Origin: Otis tarda
Taxonomy: Eukaryota > Chordata > Aves > Otidiformes > Otididae
Length of the DNA stretch: 64,000 nt
Assembly: GCA_026413225.1 (NCBI GenBank)
Contig: CM048591.1
Coordinates: forward strand, 36,487,803 to 36,551,802
Direction of reading: 5' to 3'
Shown here: in pieces, positions 11,901 to 25,388 of the stretch
How the letters are laid out: each line of letters starts with the position of its first letter
How positions within the stretch are numbered: position 1 is the first letter of the stretch
Position numbers and translations under genes: made by a program
Notes under the pieces: model-generated
Databases searched by the model: none
What the model saw: the letters and a program-made list of their open reading frames with translations, nothing else
Told to the model about the DNA's origin: nothing

Positions 11901-14900
11901 GAAAACTTTTTTTTGGTCATTCAGTAGCACTGCAAGTATGTAACTATTCTCTCTGACCACTGTGCTTAACAAGGTCCAAAGCCATGTAACGCACACGCTG
12001 TTGGGAAAGGAACCAACTCATATCTGCTTGAGAGGGACAGGGACTCCATTACCCATGTCTACAGGAAATTTTTTTCAGGATGCAGGAGTGAAAGGGGTTG
12101 CTGTTTTTGAGATGATGTGGAAAGTAGAAGTGACTTATTTGAAGTCATATAGCAGATCACTGGCAATACTGAAAGGAGAACTGAATTCCACCAAAACCCA
12201 CATTGCTTCACTGAGCAGTAAGACATTTAATAGTGTCAACTTGACAAGTAGTACCCAAGCCTTCACAACTGGAAACACTTTTATAGTTTGAAATTATACC
12301 AATCAGACAGCTACCATGAACTTGAAAAAAAAAAGAAAGGTCGTTGTTTCTGTGCCTTCTGTGCCTTCTTCTGCAACTTCCTCAAGTTCAACAAAAGACT
12401 AAACAGATTTAAGGAGAATCTCTTAACCAATTTAGCCCTCTCTACTGCCCTTAGGAATTTATACTATGTGCTACTAGAAATTTTGACTTTCAGAGGGCAT
12501 TTCAGATCACTTTTTTAAAAGAAATATTAAACTTGACCACAAAAGGTATAGTCTATATGAGTGCTGCATATATACTTAGCTTTCTAGAATACCTCTATAC
12601 CATGCAAGACAGGAATACAGCATACAGGAACACAACATAAATAAGTTTCTCACAGACAATCCTAAAAAATTTAGATCAGCCTCTCTGATTGTAGCATAGG
12701 AGACCCTATCCTTTTAGTTTGTTTTTCCTTATATATCACCATTCTACAGTTTGGTTTTGAAGTTATGATGAAAAGCTTTTGTTATAGTCAGATTCAGGTC
12801 CCATTATTGCTGTGTTGAATCCTGACTGTGGATTCCAATGCAAACAACGACGTAAGATTGGGTATTCTGTCTTGATGTGGACATGGTTCGGCCTCTTCTG
12901 TCACATTCACTTGCAAGCCTCATGCACTTGTAAGGGAAAGACCTGTAAAGAAAGATGGATTGATTGATGGCTGATACTGTATGTGAACAGTATTCTGTTT
13001 TCACAGCTTTTTGTTTTCCATCAATAATGAAGAATACTATTCCATCTGTTTTCCTTATAAGAGAAGAAAACTGCCAGAGGTTTCCAATACATAACACATT
13101 GAATCCTAAATAAAACATTAACTGGCTGAAGATGGTGATTTTAAGAAAAGGCTTAAACAATCTCTCAAGATCATAGGAGAAAGGTGTTCCACAGAAATCC
13201 AATCAGCCACTCTTCCTCAAAGACAAAGGTAGCTCCTTTACCAGAGCATTCCCATTTAGAGCAGTACTTTTCCCCCTTCTCCCATAGGTTCTCATATAAG
13301 ACTTTCCTACCACAAAAGCTAAGATACCTCTTGTAATTCTCCACCTAAGCAACATTCTATTTTTCCTTTTAGAAACTAGCTACTTACTAGCAATTAACTA
13401 TTCCTTTTTCATCTGGGTCTGAAGAACTTCATTTATTAAGCTCAAAGAGGTTCCATACCAGAAGGGTATGTATTCTTAGATTACATAGAAACCTAAGAGG
13501 TGTGCACTACAAAACAGTCAAGATTTCTCTACTTACATCTCCTTTTTACTTGATAGAGAAATAGAAAACAAGGCCACCTAGAGAGCTACCGTAAATTATT
13601 TTATCATTACTGACTTCAGGGGTTCTGTGCTGACTTAGCTGCAGAAGATCTTGCTGCAAAAGCCTTTGGAGACAGAATCAAGTCTCGGGTCTGATAGTGT
13701 GGGAAACATTCTTTTAGAACTCAAGGAGGCTTCCACTGCAGCCTTGCTCTTGCTACTTCACATATGTCCTTTGCTACTCTGAGGTTTCCACAAGCTCCCC
13801 ACCTTTGTGTCTTCTTTCTTAAACAAGGCTAAATGTGTTTCTTTTAGAAGTATGTTAGTGTCCCTGGGAAGCACTGGAGAGTCTTCTTTTGATAAGATAC
13901 TGGTTTTGAACATGAGTTACTGGTGTGCAACTAGTGCATGGTAATGTTAACAAATCCTGGTTAAACTCCACTTGGCTGCTTTGCCACAACCTGTGAAAAT
14001 GACTCATCTGATACTGTAGTACAGAGTTCACCAACCTGCTACATCAAACACTACTATTAAAACAGGCTATTAGGTGCTTGCTGAACTGTACCGTGCAGAG
14101 CGGGCATAAGATGCCAAAATTATTCCACGTGTACACAAGATGATGTAGTCTGGTCAGTGATGCAGAGGAGTAAGAATCAGCAGATCAAGGTTCAAAATCC
14201 ACTCATAATGCAGAGGGCCTCCCCCAGACTTCATACAAACACAAAACTGGTGACACAGAATATGTTATCACTTTGTTAGCATGCCATTCCTCTCAAACTC
14301 ATCAGCCCATTTGAGAAGCAGAGCATTGAGAGGCAGAGCTTAGGCATCCCATTTCATTAACAGTTTTAAATGGCTTCTAAGCTGCAGATGCTTATCTCCC
14401 AGCCAGACTGGAGCATAAGGCTGTGGCACTGGAGTCCATCTGTGTTGACCTACCCTAACTTACAGAATTTGGAACCAGTCACTTAGTTTTTCTATGTCTT
14501 CTATAAAAATGCTCCACAGGGACACTGTGAGGTTTAACTGATTGTTTAATTTTGAATGCTTTTATCATCTTCAGAAACAGCCCCTCACCCACAGTGCTCA
14601 GGAACAGCAATAAAGCCAACTTAATAAACCAATAAAGCTAATGTAACTGTTTTTCGATTAATAACCTGCTGTGCTTTATACTGTAATGTTATCCTTTTTC
14701 AAACTGGAAAGTTTAGGCAGGCAGCTAACAAGACTTTGCACAAGGGCAAATTTTTCCTCAGCTCCAACTGGAATTCCTGGATATTCAATGCCTCAGAAAG
14801 GCATTCCCAAGTCAGTATCAGGCTGCCTTAGAAGCTTAGTTATAGCTCTCAGTGCTTCAGTTTTCCCAAGTGTAAAGTAAAAAAGTTGAGTTCACTTTGT

Positions 14901-15015
14901 TATTAATAAATAAATATGAGATGCACTCACTGACCTTCAGTCTTTGCAGAAGTTTTGATCTACAGTCCTACATAGATATGTCTGTCCCACAAATTTATAA
15001 CAGAGGCTCAGGAAC
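8983..15015. other. Intergenic DNA, no gene seen
   Basis: AT-rich, with short chance frames only (the longest is about 130 codons at 12804-13202 on minus, with no recognisable motif). The second copy of the dispersed 59-bp repeat lies inside it. I see no promoter, RNA gene or identifiable mobile element. Confidence 0.55.
12003..12061 (+). repeat. Dispersed 59-bp repeat, copy B
   Basis: Partner of 8924-8982, about 90 percent identical by eye and 3.1 kb apart. It has the same orientation, and its family is unidentified. Confidence 0.65.
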
Positions 15016-15016
15016 A

Positions 15017-16305
15017 CAGAATCATATAATAGTTTGGGTTGGAAGGGACCTTTAAAGGTCATCTAATGCAAACTCCCTGCAAGGAGCAGGGACATCTCCA
15101 ACTAGGTCAGGTTGCTCAGAATCTCATCCAGCCTGGCCTTGAATGTTTCCAGGGATGGGGCATCTACCACTTCTCTGAGCAACCTGTTCAAGTGTTCCAC
15201 CACCCTCTGTTGTAGTTCGGCCCCAATCTGGACCAGACTACGCAGTCTCTCTCTCACTCCCCCCACCCTCCAAGGGAACAGGGAGAGATAATATAAGAAA
15301 AAAAGGCTCAAGGTTTGAGATAAGGACAGGGAGAAAATCCTTAAAGTTACCGTTACAGGCAAAACAGACTCGACTTGGGGAAAACTATTCATTTATTACT
15401 ACAAACAGCAGGATAATGAGACAGAGAACAAGATAACCTCCCCCCACCCCTCCCTCTTCCTGGGCTTAACATTATCTCTACCACCTTCCCCCCACCCCCG
15501 AGCAGCACAGGGGGGAAGAGGGAATGGGGGTTGTGGTCAGTTCATCACATGTTGTTTTACGCCGCTTCTTCATTGTCAGGGGAAGAACTCCTCACATTCC
15601 TCCCCTGCTCCTTCATGGAGTCCCTCCCATGGGCCACAGTCCTTCATGAAACTGCTCTGGCATGGGTCATCTCTTCCACGGGGTGCAGTCTCTCCAGAAC
15701 GGCTGCCCCAGCGGGCCCTCCATGGGCCACAGCCTCCTTCAGGCATCCGCCTGCCCCAGCGTGGGGTCCTTCCCGGGCTGCAGGTGGATCTCTGCTCCTC
15801 CATGGGCCTCCATGGGCTTGGCATATGCAGCCGTTCCTCTCACAAGAAATTCTTCACAACAGCCAGGCAGACGTCTCTCAGGTTCTCTTCACATCTCCTC
15901 TCCTCTCCATTTCTTGCAGCCGGGCTGGGCCGAGTTGGGCCCAGTCAGCCACCTGGTGGGAGGCCAGAGGGTGAGGCCTGCAAGGCCCACAAGGCTCATG
16001 CCTCCTCCTCTCTGCCCCCGCTCAGCTTCTTCACATCTCTATTTTTTTTTTTTCTGTTTTCCCCTTCTTAAATACATTATCACTGAGGCATTATCAGAGA
16101 ACATTCTCCTACCAGTTGGCTGAGCCTTGGCCAGCAGTGGGTCTGCCCTAGGCCTGTCTGAGTCCACTGAACAAAAGGGAAACAACTTCTAGCAGCTTCT
16201 TACAGAAGATACCACTGTAGCCCAGCCCCCCCCCCCACTAAATAAAACCAGAACACCCTCATTGTAAATAATTTTTTCCTGATATCTAGTCTGAATCTAG
16301 TTACA
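15017..16305 (-). mobile_element. CR1 3'-end fragment, split by an LTR insertion
   Basis: The left part, 15017-15207, reads on the plus strand as the inverted CR1 tail (AATCATATAATAG, GGTTGGAAGGGACC, then the complement of the [20 protein letters not shown] coding end). The right part, 16261-16305, continues the same element (complement of the [12 protein letters not shown] segment). Between them lies the complete solo LTR at 15208-16255. Only the last 240 bp or so of CR1 is present, the usual 5' truncation. Confidence 0.9.
15208..16255 (-). mobile_element. Solo LTR, avian ERV, about 1.05 kb, nested in CR1
   Basis: The target duplication CCCTC flanks it on both sides (15203-15207 and 16256-16260). 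On minus it begins TGTTCTGGTTTTA and ends GAACTACAACA. A TATA-like TATTTAAG lies at 16066-16073 and an AATAAA signal at 15392-15397 (both complement), as expected for U3 and R. It belongs to the same family as 52823-53954. It has lost many CpGs to TG or CA compared with that copy. Frames of up to 153 codons inside it are LTR sequence, not genes. Confidence 0.9.
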
Positions 16306-18858
16306 AAGATGTAAACTCAGGAATGACCAGTAGGTAAAAAATCAAATTTATGTGCAAAGCTCCGTAACTTACCACCCACCAATATAGAAAGAAGTCCTTT
16401 ACAACAGAATCAATACAGTTCTAATGCCCAGAATAGCAACATTTCAGACCATATACCAGTACTGTTAAGTCTGCCTGAAGACTATCCATGGATATCTTTG
16501 TACATGGAAACTTTGTATGTGATAGAGTGACGGTAGCAGCATCATTCATAAGCATTTGGAAGTACTTAAAAGTTGAACAGTACATTATTCAAGCTCAGGG
16601 ATGAAACAGCCACTCCAAAGCAGCTCTCCTGCCATTCACTAGCCCTTCACAGCCCATATTCTCTTCCAGATCCAAGTTTGCAAGTGGAAGAGATTACTTT
16701 TCCAAGTTACTTGTCTTCCTTTTGCTGTATGAAGTTACTTTTTCCTTAGATTTATTGGTAAATGACTTGCTGGGAGTGTTTCTTAATTTACTTCTGGCAA
16801 TATGAGCTGAGCTCACTTAGATAGGTTTAAGGCAGACAACAAGCAATTTGCTAGGCTATGGGAAGATGTTTCTCAATGTTCTATCCCCTGAAATTCAAGG
16901 AAAGCTAGTAAAACAGACAGACACTGAAGGTTATTCCTTGCCAACTCCTGTTTTCACTTAAAGCAACAGGAGTACAGACATCAGCAAGTCCATGACACTC
17001 CAAGCTTCTAACAGCAATTGAAATGGAGCCCTGAAAGAGAAGAAAATGCACTTACAACAGAATAAAAATTAGTATCTCCATAAGCTTAGCTGAATTTCTG
17101 AAAGTGGAAGAAGTTCATCTTTTATGCTGTATTTTGTTAAGCGTTTTCTAAAGGTTTAAAGAAACTGGTCTACTTTCCCACATCCCTCGTGGGGATGTGG
17201 GGATCTAGGCAGTCTATACCACGATGGCAGGATTCCATCTGTAATGAACCTTCACAATTTTTTTTTGATAGCTCAGTAATTACCCATTTTAATTACTGCT
17301 TGTATCAAGTTCACACATAATTAATGGATCAACTATATTAATCTCCCATTTGTTATGACGGGGAGCAACCACATTTGCTTCAGGTTATTATGATCCAATA
17401 TTCTGAAATCTGTACAAAATTCACAGAAGAGGAGCTGAAAGGCCTTTTAGTCAATGAAATGACTACGTTCATATTTCTTTGATGCCCCTGCAAACAGATC
17501 AAATGCAAAGACAAAATGATACAATGAAATGGAGAAGAAATTCCTAACCTGTTCCCAGCTATCTACTGTTCTATGCCACGTCAGATGTGAGTGCCCTCTC
17601 ATATGAGCCAAACGAGCCAATTGTGTAATACTCCCCAACCCGTGGCCATCAAAATAAACTTGGCTATTTCAGATAGCTTAAATAACATTGTTAACTCATC
17701 TCACATTGCTTCACGTGGGTTAATGAATAAATAATTCACACAAGCAGTTCAACTGCTAGATTTGAAACACTAGTAACGCTTAGTAAAGGATAACAATCTG
17801 TCCCATCAGCATTGGTGAAATGAAAAGAAGTTGTGTCTCCCATGTACAACACTGTAATCATGCAGTAAGATCATCATAGAACAAAACTAGGTAGAATTAC
17901 ATTGTCACCAAAGTAAAATTTCACGTGCAAATAGTCTTTCCTAGGATTTCACTTTTGAACAGTTTGAATGTGGGCTTGGCATACTACTGTGATATTCTAT
18001 TTGTAAAGCTCTGTTCTGTAAACAAATGAACAGTAGATGCTGAGTCTATGAAAAACTCTACAGTAAGCCAGTGAAACTATGCTCATAAGAGATTTCAGGT
18101 CAAAGGTAAAACCAGCTTGAATTACGTGTACAGAACAAGAACAAAGCTCATTTGTTGGAACTGCATACTTCAGTCACATAATGGATCACATAAGGAACAG
18201 AGCAGCTTGACTATAAAAGGGAAAGATGTAAGTAATGCTCAAGGCCATCGGTCTCTTTTGGAGAGTGTGTCAACACCAGCTGAAGCTGCAGTGGGATTTT
18301 CTTTGTAGATTTTCTTCAGATATGCTCCTGGAAGGCATACGCATCATGTCATATGTAGCTGTTACGGACTGGTGTAGTTCCTCTCTTTGGTCAATAGTTT
18401 TACCAAAGCAGACTTAATTCTGGTTTCTAAGCTCCTAATTTCCTGGGTCTGAACAGTCCCTGTTCATTGTTCTGACTCTGTTAGGCATTTTCACTAGAGC
18501 AATTTTCTCCCAGGATACCTCGCAGTATGACTGCTTCAAACACCAAAATAAATGCTAAACCTTTATGTATATATGTACAGCAACACATACAAAATGAGCA
18601 AGAACTCTGTTTAATCCTTTATCCTGTAAAGCAAGATAGCAGAAAAGTATTATCCCATAGTAAATTTAAGTACTATGAGTGCATCCCTCCTCCCAGAGGT
18701 TTGGCTGTCTCAAGAAGGCCTGAGCTAACTGTTACCCTGCAGCACAGGCTGGCTGCTCCCTAAGCGAGGGGATCTGGGAGCTGAAGGAGACCCCAAAAGC
18801 TTGCCAGCCACGGACCTGTCTCACAGCCTCTGAGCAAGATGAGTAGGACCTGCTCAGG
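16306..18858. other. Intergenic DNA, no gene seen
   Basis: AT-rich DNA with no recognised element except the perfect hairpin at 17177-17201. The segment 18640-18858 is GC-richer and directly precedes an old LTR. It could be part of an older unrecognised element. Confidence 0.5.
17177..17201. repeat. Perfect inverted repeat, 10-bp arms, 5-nt loop
   Basis: CCCACATCCC and GGGATGTGGG are separated by TCGTG. One further G-T and one T-A pairing extend the stem. No flanking gene is apparent. Confidence 0.7.
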
Positions 18859-19425
18859 TGTACTGGCTCTGGCTGGGATAGAGCTAACTTTCTTCATAGT
18901 AGCTCTATGGTGTTATGTCTTGGTTTTATGACCAAAACATCACTGATAGCACACCAAGGTTTTAGTTATCGCTGAGCAGTGCTTATACAGCACCAAGGCC
19001 TTTTCTGTTTCTCACACTGTCCCACAAGCAAGGGTGTGGGCAAGAAGCTGTGAGGGAACACAGCTGGGACAGCTGACCTAAGCTGACTGGAGAGATATCC
19101 CAGACCACGTGATGTTATATTTGGCAATAAAAGCTGTGAGAAGGAGGAAGGGGGAACTTTTGAAATTAAGGTGTTTATCTTCCCAAGTATCCGTTACATG
19201 TGGTAAGGCCCTGCTTTCCTGGAAATAGCTTCCTACCCATATGAAGCACTTAATTAATTAATTGGTTTTGCTTTGCTTTCACAAGCAGCTTTTGCTTTAA
19301 ACAGTCTTTATCTCAACCCACGAGTTTTCTCATTTTACCCTTCTGATTCTCTCCTTCATGCCATTGGAGGAGAGGGAGCAAACAGCTATGGGTGCTGAGC
19401 TGCTTGATGAGGTTAAACCACAGCA
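18859..19425 (+). mobile_element. Old solo LTR, avian ERV, about 570 bp
   Basis: Opens TGTACTGGCTCTGGC followed by GGGATAGAGCTAAC, and closes GGTTAAACCACAGCA. Both ends are recognisable versions of the avian LTR group also seen at 8359-8849. An AATAAA lies in TTGGCAATAAAAGC near 19122-19135. The flanks TCAGG and CCAGA match at only three of five positions, so the target duplication has decayed and the insertion is probably older. Confidence 0.75.
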
Positions 19426-22400
19426 CCAGAAACAGCAGCCAGAGTCAGCCCAGAGCCCAGGACATTAGACAAGTTCAAGGTGATGAGACAGGGTCAAGGT
19501 GAAGCCAGGAGCGCACCTTGTGAGGGTAACAAGTGATTACTAGGCAGGTCAATAGTGATGAGGAAGATCCAAGGTCAGGCTGGGGTGAAAAGAAAAAAAA
19601 AGAGAAAAAAACTCACTCAGGACCTGAGAACCCTTCTCATGCTCTGCCAAAACAGCTTCTTGCTCCTTCCAGCCTTATTTTGCTCTTTCATTCTTCAGTC
19701 AGATACTTGAGGTTTCTATATTTAAGCTTAAAAGCATAAGGATGATACAAAAGGGAAGCAGAATGGAATGCTCTACGTTACCACATGATCGCTAAAAAGA
19801 GGTAACAGCATGTCTTCTCTTTTCCTTAAAGGAGTTAGGCCAATAGATTCAGAAGTTCATCCCAGTTTAGCTCCTTGGTAAGTAAATAGCATTAAGGTGG
19901 TGACTGGCCTTTCAAACAGGAACGGATATTCAGAATCCTCTGTCAGTGACTTTCCACCCAAATCCCAGGAAGCAGGCACTGAGCCCACAGGTGCACACAG
20001 ATCCAGTTGAATATGCATGTCCTTCCTACCCCAGCAAGGGGAGGATCCCAGAGGACTGACTTTCTGAGGACTTGTTTTCTGAACATCTGCAAAATGGTAT
20101 CTGGGAGGTATCTTCCCTTAATATCTTAAGCAGGTGGAATCTACCTTTAACCATTACTTATAAGAATATCACTAGTCTTTCTTCTGGCCCCTACAAAAGC
20201 CCAGGCTTCTCCAGCTTTTCTTATTTTTGTCATAATCAGGTTCTATTGCAGGTATGCTTTTAGCTCAGTCAATACTCCTGTTCTAGCTAAACTGCCATAA
20301 AAAAAAAAAAAAGATTGCATATCATGTAAAGTTAAAACTCGTTCCTTTACTACTGCTTACACTTCAAAACTCAGGATTTTTTTCCTTCACTTTCCTCAGA
20401 ACTATTCAGCTAATTCTGAAGTCCTCTTCTCCTCAGGAAACACTTTTTCTGGTTGTGAAGTAATAGTGAGTCAGTGAGTCAGCAGACAACAAGCTTCCTG
20501 AGTGAAGTCAGCACTCTATTTCTCCACTATTCTGTAATATGGTAGGATGTGTCAGACAAACATTGCCAGACTGCCGTATGTATTTACCAGAATTGCCTGA
20601 TACTTCATCTTTGAACTTTCCCCCAGTTTCTCTTTTTTTTTTTCTCCCTCTTTGTACTTTCACAGTCTTTTGTGTCAAAATCAACACCCTTGATTTAAAA
20701 AATAAGGAAAGGAAACAGATTCACAAATTAGGGTATCTTCTCCCTCATCCTTTTTTACTTGATCAGCCCTCTGATCAGTAACTATATTTACACAAGTATT
20801 AAGGGCAGAACTAGTCAGGTAGCAGAAATACAATAATTTATTCCACTAAATGATTAATGTCAGTACCTAATTTTTTTGCTAAATCCCTTCAGTAGGGCCT
20901 ACTTATAAAGCTCTCTTTCTGATAAAGCTGGAAGATTATGGAGCTTCTGGCAGAAAACAAACATCTTGGCTTCCTTTACAGGCATGTAATGTTTCTCAGA
21001 ACAGCTGCAACTAAGAAAAGCAAAGCAAAAAAACCCCAGCTCCGTCTTGTTGTTTCATAAGAATTTTAAAATTCTGGAACCACTAACAGTGACATATGTA
21101 AATGTCATTCTGAAGAAAAAATATTAACTTTACAAAACCACAAAGGTCTTCTCAAAATGTAGTATATACTATTTGGAGCTCCGAACATCCTCATGGAAAT
21201 CATACTAATAACACTAAGTAATAACTATACTCAGAATGGTTTTGCACTGATAATTGATAAAAGATATAAGTACCTAATTACGAGTGGAAGTGTTTTTTTC
21301 TTAAACGGTCACTCCACATCTGGCAGTCCTAATTCTCAGACTTAAAAAATACATTAAAAATTCATTCTTGGAAAAATTCTTAACTCAGCTTTGGATTATA
21401 CTCCAAGTTATCTCTGTAACATCTCTCAAGGAGCAGGCAGAGATTCCAACAGGTATTCATGGATCTCTCACAATTTGGAGGCCACTCTTCTATGACAGTT
21501 ATTCTGAGGGAAAAGGTTGCATTTTCTTAGTTTATTGGCTTCATTTAGATCTGAATCAAAACATAAAGCATTGTGCTGTAAAATGGCTGGTATCTGTAGG
21601 CTAAGACACCATTTTAAACCATGAAAGTACATATAATTTAATACTTCCGATGCAAAGACCCTGTTCCCCCAGATGAAACAGCCTCACAGAATTGTATTTA
21701 CTTTTGTAGAATGATTTAACTTTCATGCTCCCTTTCACATCCTTCTTTCAAAAGACAACCCTTATGAACTTACCCAAGTTGCTCAAGTCTGTTTGCTTCC
21801 AAGCAAACTTTAGTGCAGCCTCTATTTGAATAAAAAATGAGTAGACATGACCTATGGACTGTTACAGTGAATACATATACAATTCATAGGCTTACTAATC
21901 TTCTTCCTTCTTAGAAACTATGGCTTTAGCAGCTTTTCAGCATTTTTGTCCCAGTACTCTTAACCCAGCACTGAACTTCCTAGCTTTTCTCACAAAGCTT
22001 CAATACATAAGTACATAAGTAACTTAAAATGAGTAAATTTATTTTCTTGCTCTTTGATGTGGGTTATTGTGTGGGAATCTATTTTAATTGTTTCATAACA
22101 GCATTTAAGTTTTAACTCCACTCATGTGGTACTAAAAATCTTTGCATATCCACATATTGCTTATCAGTATCAGTAAAGTGTAGAAACTTTTGTAGCTTTA
22201 TCACGGCTAGATATATAATACTCCACAGTGAAATGAACCATTCATAAAATAAATATTCCAAACTCTTGAAATTTTTTACATAGCTAATGAGTCTTTTTAT
22301 ATAAGAAGAAAGGTACAGTATCATGAATGGTAATCAATTTTAAGATTATATGACCTACTTCTTAGAATGATGGGTACCTTATACAATATGCTTATACATA

Positions 22401-23100
22401 TGCTCTTCATGCTCACAAGCTCTTATTGTAAGTATATTATTTCTTTAAGCTTTTGTGTAAAAGTTACTTCTGCACAGCTGTATGATTTTAAGTATAATTT
22501 CAATTATTTATTTAGGAAAACGCATTTCCTATTTCTCTTTACTGACATCACAGATATAGATAGTAGAAAACTAATCTTCTGGTAGTTTCCAGATATCATC
22601 CTGATATCATCTTGCAACTCCAACAAGATTTTGTAACAACATTAAAAAGAATATATTTTGATCATGTGGACTTACTGATATTTTCTCTCCTTTTCCAGCA
22701 ACTATGGAAGTTACAAGAAACTGTGACTTTTTTTGGTTCGTTACAGCTCCCACTGTTGTTAATAAAAAGTTTACTGCAGATATCAATTAGAGTAAGTCTT
22801 TTGATGGAAAAAAATAATTGAGATAATGTAGTGAAAATACCCCCAGTGCACTTTGTAATATTTATATGTTGATTACTAAATGAAAACTCATTGTGAATAC
22901 CTTATTTGTTTCCTCTTACATTGGTAAGTCGTATGGCACACTATTTGCACTTGAAAAGAGGACTGCACATTCTAGTCATGCCTATTCTGCAAGATACACA
23001 TAGATAACATTAAGAAATATAATAGGCAATATGCTTTTTGAGACAAAACTGATTACTCTGAGTACCTAATGACTTGTTTCCATCCACCATGGATTCCATC
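19426..23100. other. Intergenic DNA, no gene seen
   Basis: AT-rich, with several A or T homopolymers and only chance frames. The part 19440-19600 contains repeated AAGGTC/GGTCAAGGTGA-type words but no clear unit. I see no recognisable mobile element or RNA gene. Confidence 0.5.
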
Positions 23101-23855
23101 TCATAGAATCATAGAAGCAGTGAGGCTGGAAGACACTTTGGGAGGTCTCTAGTCCCATCCTGCACTCAGAGCAGAGTCACCTACAACAGGTTGCCAAGGA
23201 CTGTATTCAACTGGGTTCTGAATATTTCCAAGGGTGCACTGTCCACAGCTTTTCCAGGCAACTTAGTCCAGTGTTTGACCACCATCACAACAACAAAAAA
23301 AAGTTTTCTTGTATTTCAGATTGTGCTCATTGTCCCATATTATCTACTCACACCCCTCATCAGGTGTTCATATTTCTATTTAGCCTTCTCTTCTCATGGC
23401 TAAACAGTCGCAGTTCCCTCAGCCTCTCCTTGCTCCAAGTCCTTCATCATCTTTTTGGCTCTTCGGTGGACTTGCTCTAGGCTCTTGTACCAGTGAGGCT
23501 GGTACAAGCCAGATTTGGACACAGAACCCAGGCATGTCACACCAGCACTGAGCAGAGGGGAAGGATCATCTCCTTCAGCCTACTGGCAATACTCTGCCTA
23601 GTGCATCCCATGACAGCATTGGCTTGCTCTGTTTCAGGGGCACACTGCTGGCTCATGCTCAGCTTGGTGTCCACCTAGACCTCCAGAGCTTTTTTTCTGC
23701 CAAGCTGCTCTTCAGATGGTCAGTCCTCAGCACATGATGCTGCATAGGGTTATTCCCAGGCACAGAGTCTGGCGCTTCCCTTTGTTGAACTTCATGAGGT
23801 TCTTGTCAGCCCATTTCTCCAGTGTGTTGAGATCTCTATACAAGAGTGCAGCCTT
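23101..23855 (-). mobile_element. CR1 fragment, 3' end, strongly diverged
   Basis: Begins on plus with the inverted CR1 tail TCATAGAATCATAGAAG. It continues through the complements of the ORF2 C-terminal coding region, including the segment for SALVRP-type and NMSQQCA-type residues around 23600-23660. Many substitutions and stops mark it as old. It is 5'-truncated near 23855. Confidence 0.8.
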
Positions 23856-24886
23856 GATGTATACATTCAAGAGCATGCACCCTGGAGTTCCAAAAGTAAA
23901 TGAAAATTATCTGAGTTTGTATGTCCATTAAAAGAGATGATTTTGCCTTCTCCCTGCCATTGACTGTTTGTTCCTGTCTCTACCCCTACACTAGCCTGCT
24001 CTCTTACACTAGCAAAACAATCTAGACAGCTGCTTCATTAATTAATTTGCAGAATTAATTATCATGTTTCTACATTAAATGTTACTGTCAGGTTAAAATC
24101 ATCATGATACGTGCTAACACTAAGGATCAAGGTAATTTGGACAGAAGCAAGCTGCAGGGAATAAAACCAGTGGTATCCACCTTTTTTCTGTGGCAGTACT
24201 AGTCTGTCTCAGCTTAGAGCACTCATGGAATTTCAGTAATAATGCTTGCTTTTAAAATTTTAAGATAATAAATTAAACAAGCTCCAAAAAGTCTCTGAAT
24301 CCAGTTCAGCAAAGCTTTTTGGGAATCAGCAGTATAACTCACACACCAAATTAAGTGCAATATTTGGGTCTACATAAAAAAGACACATTGCACACAAGAA
24401 GAATGTCAATACTATACACAGAGTTACGTAACAGGGGCAATTATTTCAGGATGCTGCAATTATTTATTGATTAGTGGCAAGATTGGTATATACATATATG
24501 AAACATACGTGAGGATCCTGAATATAATAACAGCCTTTAATTGCACTGACCAGCCCTGTAACCATAATTCTCTGTTGTTTTTTTTCTTCTGAAACCTCTT
24601 TTCCCAGTGAACTAGGGGTTTAGCTGACTTTGTTCAAGATCTGGTCTAATTGATGCAACTGTGCAACTTTGGATGAGACTACTGTGAGAACAGCTGTCGG
24701 GAGAAAGAGCTGTGAGAAGCAGCATCTGGGGCCTGTACCCATTCAACATCTGTCCATTGGCTTAGTAACTAGTTTTAAACTCCAACTCTTGCTTTTGATC
24801 CCTACCTAATCAAGGCATGATATAAGTATGTTCTGCCTGAACTTTTACCTGACTGATCCTGAACCTCCCTTGCAAAATAAAATTAA

Positions 24887-25388
24887 TAGAATCATAGAAT
24901 AATTTAGGTTGGAAAAGACGCTTAGGATCATCGAGTCCGAACATTAACCTAACACTGCCAAGTCCAGCACTAAACCATGTCCCTAAGTGCCACATATACA
25001 CGTCTTTTAAATACCTCCAGGGATGATCGCTCAGCCACTTCCCTGGGCAGCCTGTTCCAATGCTTGACAACCTTTTCAGTGAAGGAATTTTTCCTAATAT
25101 CCAATCTCAAGCTTCCCTGGCACAACTTGAGGCTGTTTTCTCTCATCCTATCACTTGCTAGGATACACATCCTCCTTTCAGGTAGTTGTAGAGAGCAATG
25201 AGGTCTTCCCTCAGCCTCCTTTTCTCCAGACTAAACAACCCCAGTTCCCTCAGCCGCTCCTCATAAGACTTGTTCTCCAGACCCTTCACCAGCTTTGTTG
25301 CCCTTTTTTGGACATGCTCCAGCAGCTTGATATGCCTTTCTTGTAGCAGTTGGCCCAAAACTGAACACAGTGTTTGAGGTGTGGCTCA
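24887..25388 (-). mobile_element. CR1 fragment, 3' end, about 500 bp
   Basis: Starts on plus with AATAGAATCATAGAATAATT. In the minus frame it reads residues such as [58 protein letters not shown] and [20 protein letters not shown], the conserved end of CR1 ORF2 after the reverse transcriptase. It belongs to the same subfamily as the copy at 58805-59542. Confidence 0.93.

Noticed and set aside
14190..14205. tRNA-like B-box word GGTTCAAAATCC
   Set aside because: An extra base breaks the consensus, and no A box or cloverleaf could be placed around it.
15531..16123. Several frames of 140-153 codons
   Set aside because: Antisense to, and inside, the other copy of the same LTR.
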